From contig JAYEFR010000030.1 of the NCBI GenBank assembly GCA_034716155.1, positions 16,397 to 80,396 of the forward strand: a DNA stretch of 64,000 bases. The letters are read 5' to 3'. Both the position numbers and the translations under genes were made by a program. This DNA is from JAGGYK01 sp034716155. GTDB lineage: Bacteria > Desulfobacterota > Desulfomonilia > UBA1062. The notes below the pieces were generated by a model that was not told where the DNA came from, made no database searches, and saw only the letters and a list, made by a program, of their open reading frames with translations. Below are positions 35,757 through 44,203 of this stretch, one piece after another. How positions within the stretch are numbered: the stretch's first letter is position 1; every line of letters starts with the position of its first letter.

Positions 35757-35899
35757 TGCATCTTCTCTCCCTAATCTGTACCGGTTACGCAGAGGTCTGT
35801 GCTAAAAATTCCGCCATAGGCGTACCGACTTCAAAATCTCGATAGCTCCTAGAGCACATTTATTTTCCCTGACCCCTGCCCACTGTTCCCTGTAAACTG

Positions 35900-36409
35900 T
35901 TATCCCAATCTCGCATAAACCAGTACAGGACTATTCTCTACCATAAATGCATTGACCTCCGGACGGGAGATCATCTCCCCCCATCCGCCGGCATCCAATC
36001 TTGAAATTTGAGGGACAGAGAGGTTAAATACTGGTTTATCACCAAACATTAGGGTAAGAAATCGACCGCATACTACATTTAGTATCTCTCTTACTGCATC
36101 CCTTATAAGGTCTTCGTCTATGGGTTTGTCAGGTCCCATACCCATAATGTTTTCAGCCATAATGTTCATGACTGGTTCGTCAGGTTCCATGCCCATGACG
36201 TTTGCAGCTATAGTCAATGCCAATTTCATTGAGATAGCAAGCCCAAGTCTACCAAATGTTGGCCCGGTAAAATCCATGTGGACATGAAAACACACATCAT
36301 CCATGTTAGAAATTTCATCCTTAACTGGCACATCTACAAACATAAATGCCATTTTCTCCATCACATAAATGAATGCCTCTTCCATTATCTTCTTTGGGTT
36401 ATTAGTCAT
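35900..36409 (-). CDS. cheX: CheX-like CheY-P phosphatase
   Basis: A 169-aa protein of the CheC/CheX/FliY class with one E-x2-N phosphatase motif (EILNVVCGRF) in the expected helix and the beta pattern of CheX (GRLGLAISMKLALTIAANVMG). Only one such motif is present, as in CheX. Its start overlaps the upstream cheY stop by 8 bases (GGGAGAAGACGATGA), so the phosphatase is translated with its likely substrate. Confidence 0.75.
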   Translation of the reverse strand: MTNNPKKIMEEAFIYVMEKMAFMFVDVPVKDEISNMDDVCFHVHMDFTGPTFGRLGLAISMKLALTIAANVMGMEPDEPVMNIMAENIMGMGPDKPIDEDLIRDAVREILNVVCGRFLTLMFGDKPVFNLSVPQISRLDAGGWGEMISRPEVNAFMVENSPVLVYARLG

Positions 36410-36785
36410 CGTCTTCTCCCATAACATCATTAACGACCTTCTTTACCATCTCAGGTGTAAATGGTTTTTGTATATATGCCCTTACCCCTTTGATTTTAAG
36501 TTCATTAATACGGGTCGAGCTGCTTTCAGTAGAAATAACGACCACTGGTATCTTATCCAGCAAGCCATCTTTACTCATCATTTCTATCATCTCCACTCCA
36601 TTCATTACCGGCATGTTAATATCTGCAAAAACGAGGTCTATCCATGAGTCGCCAAGGATCTCGAGCGCCTCTTTGCCATTTGCAGCCTCATATAGCTCTC
36701 CCACAGATACTTTTGCCAATAGTAGAGTCTTGATCAGCACCTTCCTTATAATCTCAGAGTCATCAACTACCAAGATGTTATATGC
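36402..36785 (-). CDS. cheY: CheY-type response regulator, GTG start
   Basis: A 127-aa single receiver domain: acidic pair in 'VVDDSE', phospho-Asp in 'FADINMP', Ser/Thr in 'VISTES', Lys in 'IQKPF'. GTG 36785 is chosen because GGAGG lies 8 bases before it; an ATG at 36827 lies inside the upstream HDOD gene. It overlaps both neighbours. With the CheY at 25488 it makes two free receivers for one kinase; this one could act as a phosphate sink or on another target. Confidence 0.9.
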   Translation of the reverse strand, partial: AYNILVVDDSEIIRKVLIKTLLLAKVSVGELYEAANGKEALEILGDSWIDLVFADINMPVMNGVEMIEMMSKDGLLDKIPVVVISTESSSTRINELKIKGVRAYIQKPFTPEMVKKVVNDVMGEDDD

Positions 36786-37650
36786 CACAATTAACACCTC
36801 CACTTTGTATACCAAACAATTCGGCAAACCTTTTCATGTCATCGATTGAACGGCTTACTATCTTCTCTAATATAGGAGGGGTCAGCGAATATCTTGACAA
36901 GATATCGTCCGATACCCTGTACCGAAGACCCTCCCTGCCAGGGCCTATCCCCATCATTAAACACAGTATATCAGCTATGTGAACAGCATCGACCTCAGGA
37001 ATACCGCCTTGAATATCCTCAGGCCTATGATGAAAACGCACAGCCCTGGTAATCTTATCAGGAAATTTCCACATATCTAACACGGCATAGCCTATCTCAG
37101 CATGATCTATACCAAGGATTTTTCTCTCCGCAGTTTCAAAAGAAAGATCTGACGCCTTTGCTATAGCATCGATCTTATCAAAATCTTTCTCCACAAAGGC
37201 GCCGATCACGACCTTGCCTATATCGTGAAGCAGGCCGGCAGTAAAGGCTGTATCTTCAGCCATTATCCCCAAACTATTCGCAAGGTTTTTTGCAGTTATG
37301 GCCACAGCTACACTATGACGCCAAAGCTCTCCGGGAGGCAACTCATAGCCTGCAATTGGTTTATCTATAACCTCATGTGTGGCAGATACCGTAACAAGAT
37401 CAAATAGTTTGTCAATCCCCAATCTCACAATGGCTTGCTGGATAGAACCTATATTATACGAACCACCAAAATATGAAGAATTCGCCAGCCTGAGCACATT
37501 CGCAGTCATTCCCGGATCATATTCCACAATTCTAATTACATCTTTAATGTCTACATCAGGATCTCTTAGAACATTCGCTATTTGTAAAGCTGCTGTGGAA
37601 ATCGCAGGCAATGTCTTTACATCTGCCAGTATCCTTTCGCGATAGCTCAT
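36778..37650 (-). CDS. HDOD-domain signalling protein
   Basis: A 290-aa protein. The HDOD domain covers about residues 10-210 (LPAISTAALQIANVL, ANSSYFGG, 'TAGLLHDIGKVVIGAF', 'DHAEIGYAVLDMWKFP'). HDOD resembles HD phosphohydrolases but normally lacks their full catalytic metal site; here an HD pair is still present in LLHDIGK. Such proteins are common in chemotaxis and c-di-GMP operons as regulators. It overlaps cheD by 4 bases upstream and cheY by 8 bases downstream. Confidence 0.9.
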   Translation of the reverse strand: MSYRERILADVKTLPAISTAALQIANVLRDPDVDIKDVIRIVEYDPGMTANVLRLANSSYFGGSYNIGSIQQAIVRLGIDKLFDLVTVSATHEVIDKPIAGYELPPGELWRHSVAVAITAKNLANSLGIMAEDTAFTAGLLHDIGKVVIGAFVEKDFDKIDAIAKASDLSFETAERKILGIDHAEIGYAVLDMWKFPDKITRAVRFHHRPEDIQGGIPEVDAVHIADILCLMMGIGPGREGLRYRVSDDILSRYSLTPPILEKIVSRSIDDMKRFAELFGIQSGGVNCGI

Positions 37651-38153
37651 ATCTCGATCTCCTTTCCACCGGTCCTTACAATAACACGGCCCGTGGAAAC
37701 CTCTATAAACATGGTCTTAGAATCGTTTCCCGCCACAAGTTCTCCTGTAATCAAAATGTTATTTTTCCAGAGAATCTTACGTAGCACAGTATAATTCCTC
37801 TCTCCTATCTTGAAAAGATTGTTATCCCCAAAAATTTGGCCACAGCCTGCTACCCTTACCACTATTCTATCCTTTTGCGCCCCTAATTCGATTATTGCCT
37901 TAAACAAGGTAGGAACACCGGTATCCACAAACATATAGGGCATCCTGGCTGCCTTTGCCGGATCTACTTTAGACAAAGGAAGCATACAATGGATCATACC
38001 GGCAACACATGCTACCGGATCATACATTGTTACCCCAAGACAAGATCCTAATGCATATGTAACCAGTACATCTCCAACTCGATTAGAGACCTTCATGTCT
38101 GAAATATCTACTCTCACATTACCTATGGCCATTGGTGTACTAACCATTACCAT
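37647..38153 (-). CDS. cheD: CheD, receptor deamidase
   Basis: A 168-aa CheD with the catalytic Cys38 in 'ALGSCLGV' and His55 in 'MIHCMLP'. It deamidates Gln to Glu in receptors, and binds CheC/CheX-type phosphatases in some bacteria. Start alternatives (Met1, Met3, Met8) cannot be separated. It lies directly after a second, degenerate CheD. Confidence 0.93.
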   Translation of the reverse strand: MVMVSTPMAIGNVRVDISDMKVSNRVGDVLVTYALGSCLGVTMYDPVACVAGMIHCMLPLSKVDPAKAARMPYMFVDTGVPTLFKAIIELGAQKDRIVVRVAGCGQIFGDNNLFKIGERNYTVLRKILWKNNILITGELVAGNDSKTMFIEVSTGRVIVRTGGKEIEI

Positions 38154-38215
38154 CCACCCAATTCCATTTTTTAAGCCTAAACTCCTAACTCACCTCTCTT
38201 TACTCACAACTGTCC

Positions 38216-38698
38216 TTAGTGCCAATCCGTGTGCCTTAGTCTTCTGACCTTTAATACTGCTATATGCCCTGAGGTGGTATCAAATACGATTTTCCTCCCC
38301 ATGGTACCACCTGTATCTTCAGAAACAATGCGAACACTCATCTTCTCAAGTGTATAACGAGCTACAGCTATATTCTTCTTACCAATATCCCCCTTAGGAT
38401 CATTTTCAAGACATGCACCTCCAAATATCTGCGCTTCCATGTCTTCTATTCGAGAACCCGCTTCCATCATTACCTTTAGTAGAGCCGGGATAGCAACATT
38501 GCCGTAGCGTACTGTCGCTTTTTCTGGACTAACTATGCGTGAATACATATAGTGATTGATGCCTGCACAACATAACCGTGAATCGAAAATGCATACTGCC
38601 ACAGAACTTCCCAAGACAGTTTGAATAATCGTCGGGGTAAAGGTAACATAGATATAGCCAGGCTCCAGAAAATATTCTGTCCGCAGGATTTCTTTCAT
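38216..38698 (-). CDS. CheD-like protein lacking the catalytic cysteine
   Basis: A 160-aa protein with the CheD fold pattern, but the motif 'LGSCxGV' reads 'LGSSVAV': Ser32 stands in for the nucleophilic Cys. His49 is kept ('INHYMY'). The later block 'QIFGGACLENDPKGDIGKKNI' corresponds to the CheD 'GG...IG+RN' part. It therefore probably cannot deamidate as CheD does and may act as a binding or regulatory partner of the active CheD encoded after it (62 bases) or of the MCP. Confidence 0.75.
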   Translation of the reverse strand: MKEILRTEYFLEPGYIYVTFTPTIIQTVLGSSVAVCIFDSRLCCAGINHYMYSRIVSPEKATVRYGNVAIPALLKVMMEAGSRIEDMEAQIFGGACLENDPKGDIGKKNIAVARYTLEKMSVRIVSEDTGGTMGRKIVFDTTSGHIAVLKVRRLRHTDWH

Positions 38699-38742
38699 TT
38701 TATGACTACTATATGGACTAGTTTAATTCATAAGTAAAGTAT

Positions 38743-39981
38743 TCAAAAATCCTTCAAGTCCTTTTCATCCAATGGGATAACCTCATCAGGCCCTACCTCT
38801 TTTTCCTTGGGTAAGGCCTCCTGGGACCTGCTGCCACGAACTGCAGGCGCAACTGAGGCTCGACCCTCGACCCTTGACTGACGACTGACGACTGTCGACT
38901 GTCGACTGTCGACTGTTCCAGTCTCTTCCTGCGAGCTACCCACTAAACTCATGAGCTCTCCCACAATATCCTTTACCTGCTCGGCCTGAGCAGAAAGCTC
39001 TTCACTTGCAGAGGCCGTCTCCTCTGCATTGGCAGCCGTTTGCTGCGTAACCTGATCCATCTGGCTAAGGGCCGTGTTTACCTGATCAACACCCTGGGCC
39101 TGCTCAGAAGACGCTGCTGCAACCTCTCCCATAAGATCCACTGCCTTCTTTGCATTGACACCTATTTCATTCAAACTCTTTGCCACCTCATCAGTCACCT
39201 TGACCCCTGCATCCGCATTCTTCTGAGACCCCTCTATCAACTCTGATGTCTCTTTGGCAGCCCCAGCAGACCTCTGCGCCAGATTCTTCACCTCTTCTGC
39301 AACAACCGCAAAACCCTTTCCTGCATCCCCTGCCCTGGCCGCCTCTACTGCAGCATTCAAGGCTAAAAGATTGGTCTGAAACGCTATCTCATCTATCACC
39401 TTTATGATCTTCGCCGTCTCATCTGAAGACTTCTTTATCTCATCTATGGTCCCTGTCATACGGGACATGGTCCCCGCACCCTTCTCAGCCGCAACATTGA
39501 CCTCCTTGGATAACGTGTTTGCCTGATTCGCATTGTCCGCATTCTGCTTCGTCATACTCGCCATCTCCTCCATGGAAGACGAAGTCTCCTCTAAAGACGA
39601 CGCCTGCTCACTTGCACCCTCTGCCAAATTCTGAGATGCACTCGATACCTGGGCGGTTGCGGACTTGAGCTGATCAGCGCCTGCAGTTAGACTATCAATA
39701 ACGTAATTTAGGGGGTTTAACACGCGCCTGGCAACAAGAATTAAATCAACAAGCATTATCAAACATCCCAAGACAAGGGTCATAGCAATAGGAATAAGGC
39801 TCCCGGTCGTGTTCATTTTGCTGCCGATAATTACGCACAGTAAAAGCGGTCCGATTCCAGGGAATAGCCACACCCACAGTTTTGTAATCAAAGCCTTACC
39901 GTAGACCACATATAGGACAAAGGTAATGATTGCAAAACCAAGCATAACCGCTGCTGCATCTATTATGATCCTTATAACCAT
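38743..39981 (-). CDS. Methyl-accepting chemotaxis protein without large sensor domain
   Basis: A 412-aa receptor. Two or three membrane segments (about residues 2-25, 34-52, 57-80) are followed directly by the signalling coiled coil with the hairpin tip 'EIAFQTNLLALNAAVEAARAG' region. No periplasmic ligand domain is seen, so it may sense membrane state or a cytoplasmic partner. ATG 39981 follows GAGAGGAGAT; an upstream in-frame ATG at 40050 overlaps cheW and is less likely. The C-terminal linker is encoded by 7-bp tandem repeats (38889-38916) and the protein ends in an acidic-aromatic tail (DEKDLKDF) that could tether CheR/CheB. Confidence 0.9.
   Translation of the reverse strand: MVIRIIIDAAAVMLGFAIITFVLYVVYGKALITKLWVWLFPGIGPLLLCVIIGSKMNTTGSLIPIAMTLVLGCLIMLVDLILVARRVLNPLNYVIDSLTAGADQLKSATAQVSSASQNLAEGASEQASSLEETSSSMEEMASMTKQNADNANQANTLSKEVNVAAEKGAGTMSRMTGTIDEIKKSSDETAKIIKVIDEIAFQTNLLALNAAVEAARAGDAGKGFAVVAEEVKNLAQRSAGAAKETSELIEGSQKNADAGVKVTDEVAKSLNEIGVNAKKAVDLMGEVAAASSEQAQGVDQVNTALSQMDQVTQQTAANAEETASASEELSAQAEQVKDIVGELMSLVGSSQEETGTVDSRQSTVVSRQSRVEGRASVAPAVRGSRSQEALPKEKEVGPDEVIPLDEKDLKDF
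38889..38916. repeat. Four tandem 7-bp repeats (CGACTGT) inside the MCP gene
   Basis: Four exact copies of CGACTGT in a row, preceded by degenerate copies (GACTGACGACTGA). The unit is not a multiple of three, so a change of copy number would shift the frame of the last ~45 codons of the receptor. Confidence 0.85.
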
Positions 39982-40046
39982 AATTCGATCTCCTCTCTCA
40001 GGGGTTTTAAATGTGTATATAATGATCCATAATGGATCCTTTCTGT

Positions 40047-40559
40047 TCAACCGCCACCTGCAATCGTCTCAATCTCCCGAGAAGACAGCACCTTATCGAT
40101 ATCAAGAAGCATCACTACCTTTTTATCTATCTTACCCATACCTAAAATAAATGTGGTATCCACGCTCACTCCAAATTCAGGCGATTCCTCTATCGCATCC
40201 GCACCCATATCCAGGACCTCGGATACATCGTCCACCACAAGACCCATAATAATCTTTCCACCGGAAGAGGTCACATTCACCACAATAATACAGGTCCTGT
40301 CCGTATCCTCTATCTCTTCCATCCCAAACTTTTTCCTGAGACTCATCACCGGGATAACCTTGCCTCTTAGATTTATCACCCCACGGACAAACCCGGGCAT
40401 CTTCGGCACCCTCGTGATATCCTGCAACTGAATAATCTCCTGAACCTTTAATATCTCCACCCCATAGGTCTCATCAGAGACCATGAAGGAAAGATACCTG
40501 CCGGCCTTGTCCTCTATTGCAGCATCCATTGCTACCGCTTTTGTGCTGTCTTTCATCAT
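40047..40559 (-). CDS. cheW: CheW coupling protein
   Basis: A 170-aa CheW with the double beta-barrel pattern (RYLSFMVSDETYGVEILKVQEIIQ, 'PGFVRGVINLRGKVIPVMSLRKKFG', 'GLVVDDVSEVL', 'FILGMGKIDKKVVMLLDIDKVL'). It links receptors to the CheA encoded 57 bases upstream. The start is one of two adjacent ATGs behind AAAGGGG. Confidence 0.95.
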   Translation of the reverse strand: MMKDSTKAVAMDAAIEDKAGRYLSFMVSDETYGVEILKVQEIIQLQDITRVPKMPGFVRGVINLRGKVIPVMSLRKKFGMEEIEDTDRTCIIVVNVTSSGGKIIMGLVVDDVSEVLDMGADAIEESPEFGVSVDTTFILGMGKIDKKVVMLLDIDKVLSSREIETIAGGG

Positions 40560-40615
40560 ATTCACCCCTTTATCTTACTAATTATGAATTCATAACTCAT
40601 AATTCTTAATCTTTG

Positions 40616-43186
40616 TCACGATTCAGCGACCATCTTTATGATCCCAGGTACATCCAGGATCAGTCCCACATGACCATCTGCCATGATAGACGCGCCGGAA
40701 AGGCCATCTGTTTTCCCAAGAGCCTTACTCAGGCCCTTTATAACCGTCTGCTGCTGTCCAATAAGTTCGTCAACCAGGACTGCAACCCGCTTCATCCCGC
40801 TTTCTACAACCACTGCCAATCCAGCAGCGAAATCCTCCTTTGCATCTTGAACCTCAAAAAGTCTGGAAAGCCGAAAGAGTGGCATCAACTCCCCCCTTAC
40901 CGAGAGCATCTCTCCCTTGCCCACTACCGTGGTAATCATATCAGACTTTGGAGAGAGCGATTCTGTAATGGATAAGGTGGGGATGATATATCTCTCGGCC
41001 CCGACCTTGACCACCATACCATCAATAATTGCAAGCGTAAGCGGAAGGATCATCGTGAAGGTTGAGCCTTTGCCTGGCTCGGTGGATACTTCAATGCGCC
41101 CTCTTAAGGCCTCAATGTTCTTCTTTACCACATCCATGCCCACGCCACGACCGGATACATCTGTAACCTTCTTGGCTGTAGAAAAGCCAGGCTCTAAGAT
41201 CAGGTTGATTATCTCCTGATCTGAAAGTGTATCTTCAAAGGCAATCAATCCCCTTTCTTTTGCCTTAATAAGAATGGCATCCTTGTCCAGACCACCACCA
41301 TCGTCTTTCACCTCGATATATATGTTGCCACCTTTATGAAAGGCGTTGAGTTCAACAGTCCCATATTCCGGCTTTCCTGCCTCTTTTCTGTCTTTTTCAG
41401 AAGATTCGATCCCATGGTCCACTGCATTGCGTATAAGGTGTATAAGCGGATCGCCTATGTAATCGACCACTGAACGATCAATCTCAGTTTCCTCGCCAGA
41501 CATGACAAAATTTACCTTCTTGCCGGACTTTTTGGCAAGATCACGCACAAGGCGGGCCATCTTCTGGAATATGCCCTTTAGGGATACCATGCGCATGGCC
41601 ATACCAAGCTCCTGAAGCTCACGCGCCACCTTGGTCAACTGCCGAAAATTCTTCTGCACACGAATGGAGGCGCCCTGGCATACCTCCGGATCCTGGGTCA
41701 CCATGGTCTCTGCAATCACCAACTCGCCAATGGTATCTACAAGCAGATCTATACGTGAGGCGTCCACCTTTACAGTCTCCTTGACCTGTCCCTTGGCAGC
41801 CTGTTGCTGCCTGAGGGCACCTGCTACCTCCTTTGCAGGCGCATACCCCTTTTCTACCATCACCTGGCCCAATTTCTTCTCTGATGCCTCTGATTCCTGG
41901 GTGGCAAGGGCATCATCGACCTGTTTCGGAGTTGTAACCCCTGAGTCAACAAGAATCTCTCCTATCTTTTTATCTGCTTGTTCAGGGACATCCCCTGATG
42001 CCACAGCCTCGATCTTTGATATCAACTCAGGCAAGCTATCATCCCTTGACAGCCCTTCCCCTTTGGAAAGTGAGGCAGCAAGGTCTGCCATATAACGCTT
42101 CATTCTATCAACTACATCAAATACAATATCAATAGCACCGCCGGCCAGCACGATATCACCTTTACGAGCACGATCAAGGAGGGTCTCAGTCGTATGGGCA
42201 AGTTCTTTAATATCATCGAGATTCAAAAAACCCGCAGTCCCCTTCATCGTATGGAATGCCCTAAACACTGCGTCCAAGGCATCCTGGTTGCCTGGATCAC
42301 CTTCAATATTAAGCAGGTCTGCATCCACAGATTCCAGGTGCTCGTTTGCCTCGGATATAAAATCACCAAGCAAGGTTGGATCACTTTCAAGGGGAACAAC
42401 CTGTGGGGATTCATCATGCTCTTCGCCCTCTTCCGGTTGCGCTTCAGCCTCCACAGGTTGCCTTGCCAAAAGTCTGGAAAGAATGACATCTACAGGTTCA
42501 CTTGTCCTATTTTTGGAACGGTAATCTTCAAACCTGCCGGCAAACCAGTCCTTGACAGCTAAGAGGGTGTCGACTGGAGTAGGAGACCCTGCCTCCTGCA
42601 AAAAATCTTCTGTTTTATGACAGACATCACCAATATCAGTGAGCCCCAATGCACCTGCTTCACCCTTTAAGGTATGCAAAAGTCGACGCAGAACATTCAT
42701 AGCCTCGGGGCCATCGCCTTTTTCTATGGCAAGTATATGGCCTTCCATTTCCTCGAGAACAGAGTCCTGGTTAGCCAGAAACTCACTAAATATCTCCTCA
42801 TCAACATTTGCAGGAAGGCCGAACCCTGATTCGTCAGAGACCTCCGGCGCCTTCTCACCGCCAATCCCCAGATCAGGTGGGAACCCAACCTCCTTTGGAT
42901 CAATCCCATCCCTCACAATAGACTGCATGCAAGAGACAGTTTTAGAGACCACATCAAGCGTGGCCTCACGATCCGGGGCATCTTCAAGTACAATCTTCTC
43001 AGCCAGTACAACAGCTTTTGAACTTGCCTCAAAGACAATGGATGGACATTTCTTGCAATCAATCTTGGAAAAGTCCTCCAATTGTTTAAGCAATTCTCCA
43101 ATAGAAGGCAGATCATCCACATCCGCCATCACAAGTGTCTTTGATAATTTATCAAGCTTCTTTGTAACAGTCTCAAGTTTCATCAC
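40616..43186 (-). CDS. cheA: CheA histidine kinase with two Hpt domains
   Basis: An 856-aa chemotaxis kinase. Two phosphotransfer (Hpt) domains are visible, with His171 (HTLKGEAG) and His312 (HTMKGTAG). Then comes a segment with two short repeats (KKIGEILVDSGVTTPKQVDDAL / KKLGQVMVEKGYAPAKEVAGAL) that resembles MshEN-like modules. The dimerisation, HATPase (HLIRNAVDHGIE, DDGGGLD, GRGVGMDVV) and CheW-like regulatory domains follow. The ~110 N-terminal residues form an extra helical domain with Cys44/Cys47 (CKKC) that I do not recognise. It is the first gene of the operon and must drive CheY/CheB phosphorylation. Confidence 0.96.
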   Translation of the reverse strand: MMKLETVTKKLDKLSKTLVMADVDDLPSIGELLKQLEDFSKIDCKKCPSIVFEASSKAVVLAEKIVLEDAPDREATLDVVSKTVSCMQSIVRDGIDPKEVGFPPDLGIGGEKAPEVSDESGFGLPANVDEEIFSEFLANQDSVLEEMEGHILAIEKGDGPEAMNVLRRLLHTLKGEAGALGLTDIGDVCHKTEDFLQEAGSPTPVDTLLAVKDWFAGRFEDYRSKNRTSEPVDVILSRLLARQPVEAEAQPEEGEEHDESPQVVPLESDPTLLGDFISEANEHLESVDADLLNIEGDPGNQDALDAVFRAFHTMKGTAGFLNLDDIKELAHTTETLLDRARKGDIVLAGGAIDIVFDVVDRMKRYMADLAASLSKGEGLSRDDSLPELISKIEAVASGDVPEQADKKIGEILVDSGVTTPKQVDDALATQESEASEKKLGQVMVEKGYAPAKEVAGALRQQQAAKGQVKETVKVDASRIDLLVDTIGELVIAETMVTQDPEVCQGASIRVQKNFRQLTKVARELQELGMAMRMVSLKGIFQKMARLVRDLAKKSGKKVNFVMSGEETEIDRSVVDYIGDPLIHLIRNAVDHGIESSEKDRKEAGKPEYGTVELNAFHKGGNIYIEVKDDGGGLDKDAILIKAKERGLIAFEDTLSDQEIINLILEPGFSTAKKVTDVSGRGVGMDVVKKNIEALRGRIEVSTEPGKGSTFTMILPLTLAIIDGMVVKVGAERYIIPTLSITESLSPKSDMITTVVGKGEMLSVRGELMPLFRLSRLFEVQDAKEDFAAGLAVVVESGMKRVAVLVDELIGQQQTVIKGLSKALGKTDGLSGASIMADGHVGLILDVPGIIKMVAES

Positions 43187-43322
43187 TATAACTCCTATTA
43201 TCTATGCCGAGATATATAAACCCGGAAACTTTATCGGTAAGTGGCTCATATAAGCTTAAATGAATTTTGGAGAAATATAAGGCTAAAAAGAATATTGCCA
43301 ATCAATAATGCAGACAGGCCTA

Positions 43323-43410
43323 TTCATTGCGAGGAGGTTTTTAGGCCGACGTGGCAATCCCATTGGTTGCATGCACTTTGAGATTGCTTCGCTAAAGCTC
43401 GCAATGACAA
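43323..43410. repeat. Palindromic repeat family A, copy 3
   Basis: TTCATTGCGAGGAGG... to ...CTCGCAATGAC, nearly the same as 24555-24640 over the full length and about 20 bases beyond. The first base of the GTCATTGCGAG arm differs here. Confidence 0.85.
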
Positions 43411-43442
43411 TATGGGTGTTATGCAAAGGTCTCAGGAATTAA

Positions 43443-43582
43443 TGAACTCGCAGAAAGTCGTCACTCCGGTAGATCCCGGATCGGGTCCGGGAAAAGTCCG
43501 GATGATTTGCAACTACTTGAAAAGACTGGATTCCGGCTTCCGCCGGAATGACGGTTAAGGAGTATGATGGACTTTTTACAAA
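43443..43582. repeat. Palindromic repeat family B, copy 2, with internal hairpins
   Basis: Arms CTCGCAGAAAGTC and GACTTTTTAC enclose two GC-rich hairpins (CCCGGATCGGGTCCGGG and TTCCGGCTTCCGCCGGAA). Related to the copies at 31888 and 53837. Confidence 0.55.
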
Positions 43583-43728
43583 ACCGTCAAAAATTGAATC
43601 TATTCTATATTTTTCTTTAAGCTGAAAACTGACCCCTGATCCCTGACCTCTGTTTTCATACAAATATCATGCGTTATGACAAAGATGTTTGAAGGCGTGT
43701 CTCAATCTTACCCCGGCCTATATAAAGC

Positions 43729-44144
43729 TTACTTCTTGTAAAACTTCATGGCCTCTGGAATATATTCTCTAAGTTGCCTGATGCGGGTTTCATCGTATAT
43801 ACTGCTACCTTTCCACCTGGCAGCGCAAAGGCATTAACAGTCTTGTCATCATCTATGACCGTAAATTCCCAATCATAGTCTCTTCGCCCTGCCACTTCTG
43901 CAATTCGCCTGCCTACCCTATTCACAAGAGAAACAACTTCAGGGTTATGACTTATCTTTGCCTTGCCAAGGATCTCTTTATAGGCCTTAGCCCCCAGGGC
44001 TTTCTACTGCTCTTCAGATATCAAAAGGAGCTGAGAGCGCCCGCTAACAGGCACAGTGGCACAGCCACACAACATCATAGAAAGCAGGATGATGGTAACG
44101 AGCACTGCCTTTTGAACTATTGTGTGCAATTTATATATATTCAT
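43729..44144 (-). pseudogene. M48-family metallopeptidase lipoprotein, broken by a nonsense codon and an internal deletion
   Basis: From ATG 44144 (behind GGGAGGATGAG) the frame reads a lipoprotein signal (LCGC, Cys28), 'VPVSGRSQLLLISEEQ', then TAG at 44006-44004. The same frame goes on with 'AYKEILGKAKISHNPEVVSLVNRVGRRIA' and 'VIDDDKTVNAFALPGGKVAVYT', typical of LoiP/BepA-like M48 peptidases. Instead of the following catalytic HExxH part, the DNA jumps, out of frame, to 'ETRIRQLREYIPEAMKFYKK' and a TAA at 43729, which is the usual C-terminal end of such proteins. So the catalytic core has been deleted and the gene is dead. Confidence 0.8.
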
Positions 44145-44203
44145 CTCATCCTCCCTTAAAAATAAATGTCCATAAAACCGTGCCTCCGACCTATCCCTCC
44201 TAA

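Larger units (their letters stand above)
43187..43728. other. Non-coding repeat-rich interval
   Basis: No gene. It contains a family-A palindrome (43323-43410), a family-B-like inverted repeat with GC-rich hairpins (43443-43582), and low-complexity 'CTGACCCCTGATCCCTGACC' text near 43628-43650. Confidence 0.6.

Noticed and set aside
38865..38920. CRISPR-like or other array
   Set aside because: The repeats are 7 bp, without spacers, and lie within a reading frame.
44004..44006. In-frame TAG read as pyrrolysine
   Set aside because: The gene also has a frame-changing deletion of its catalytic core, so it is a plain pseudogene.
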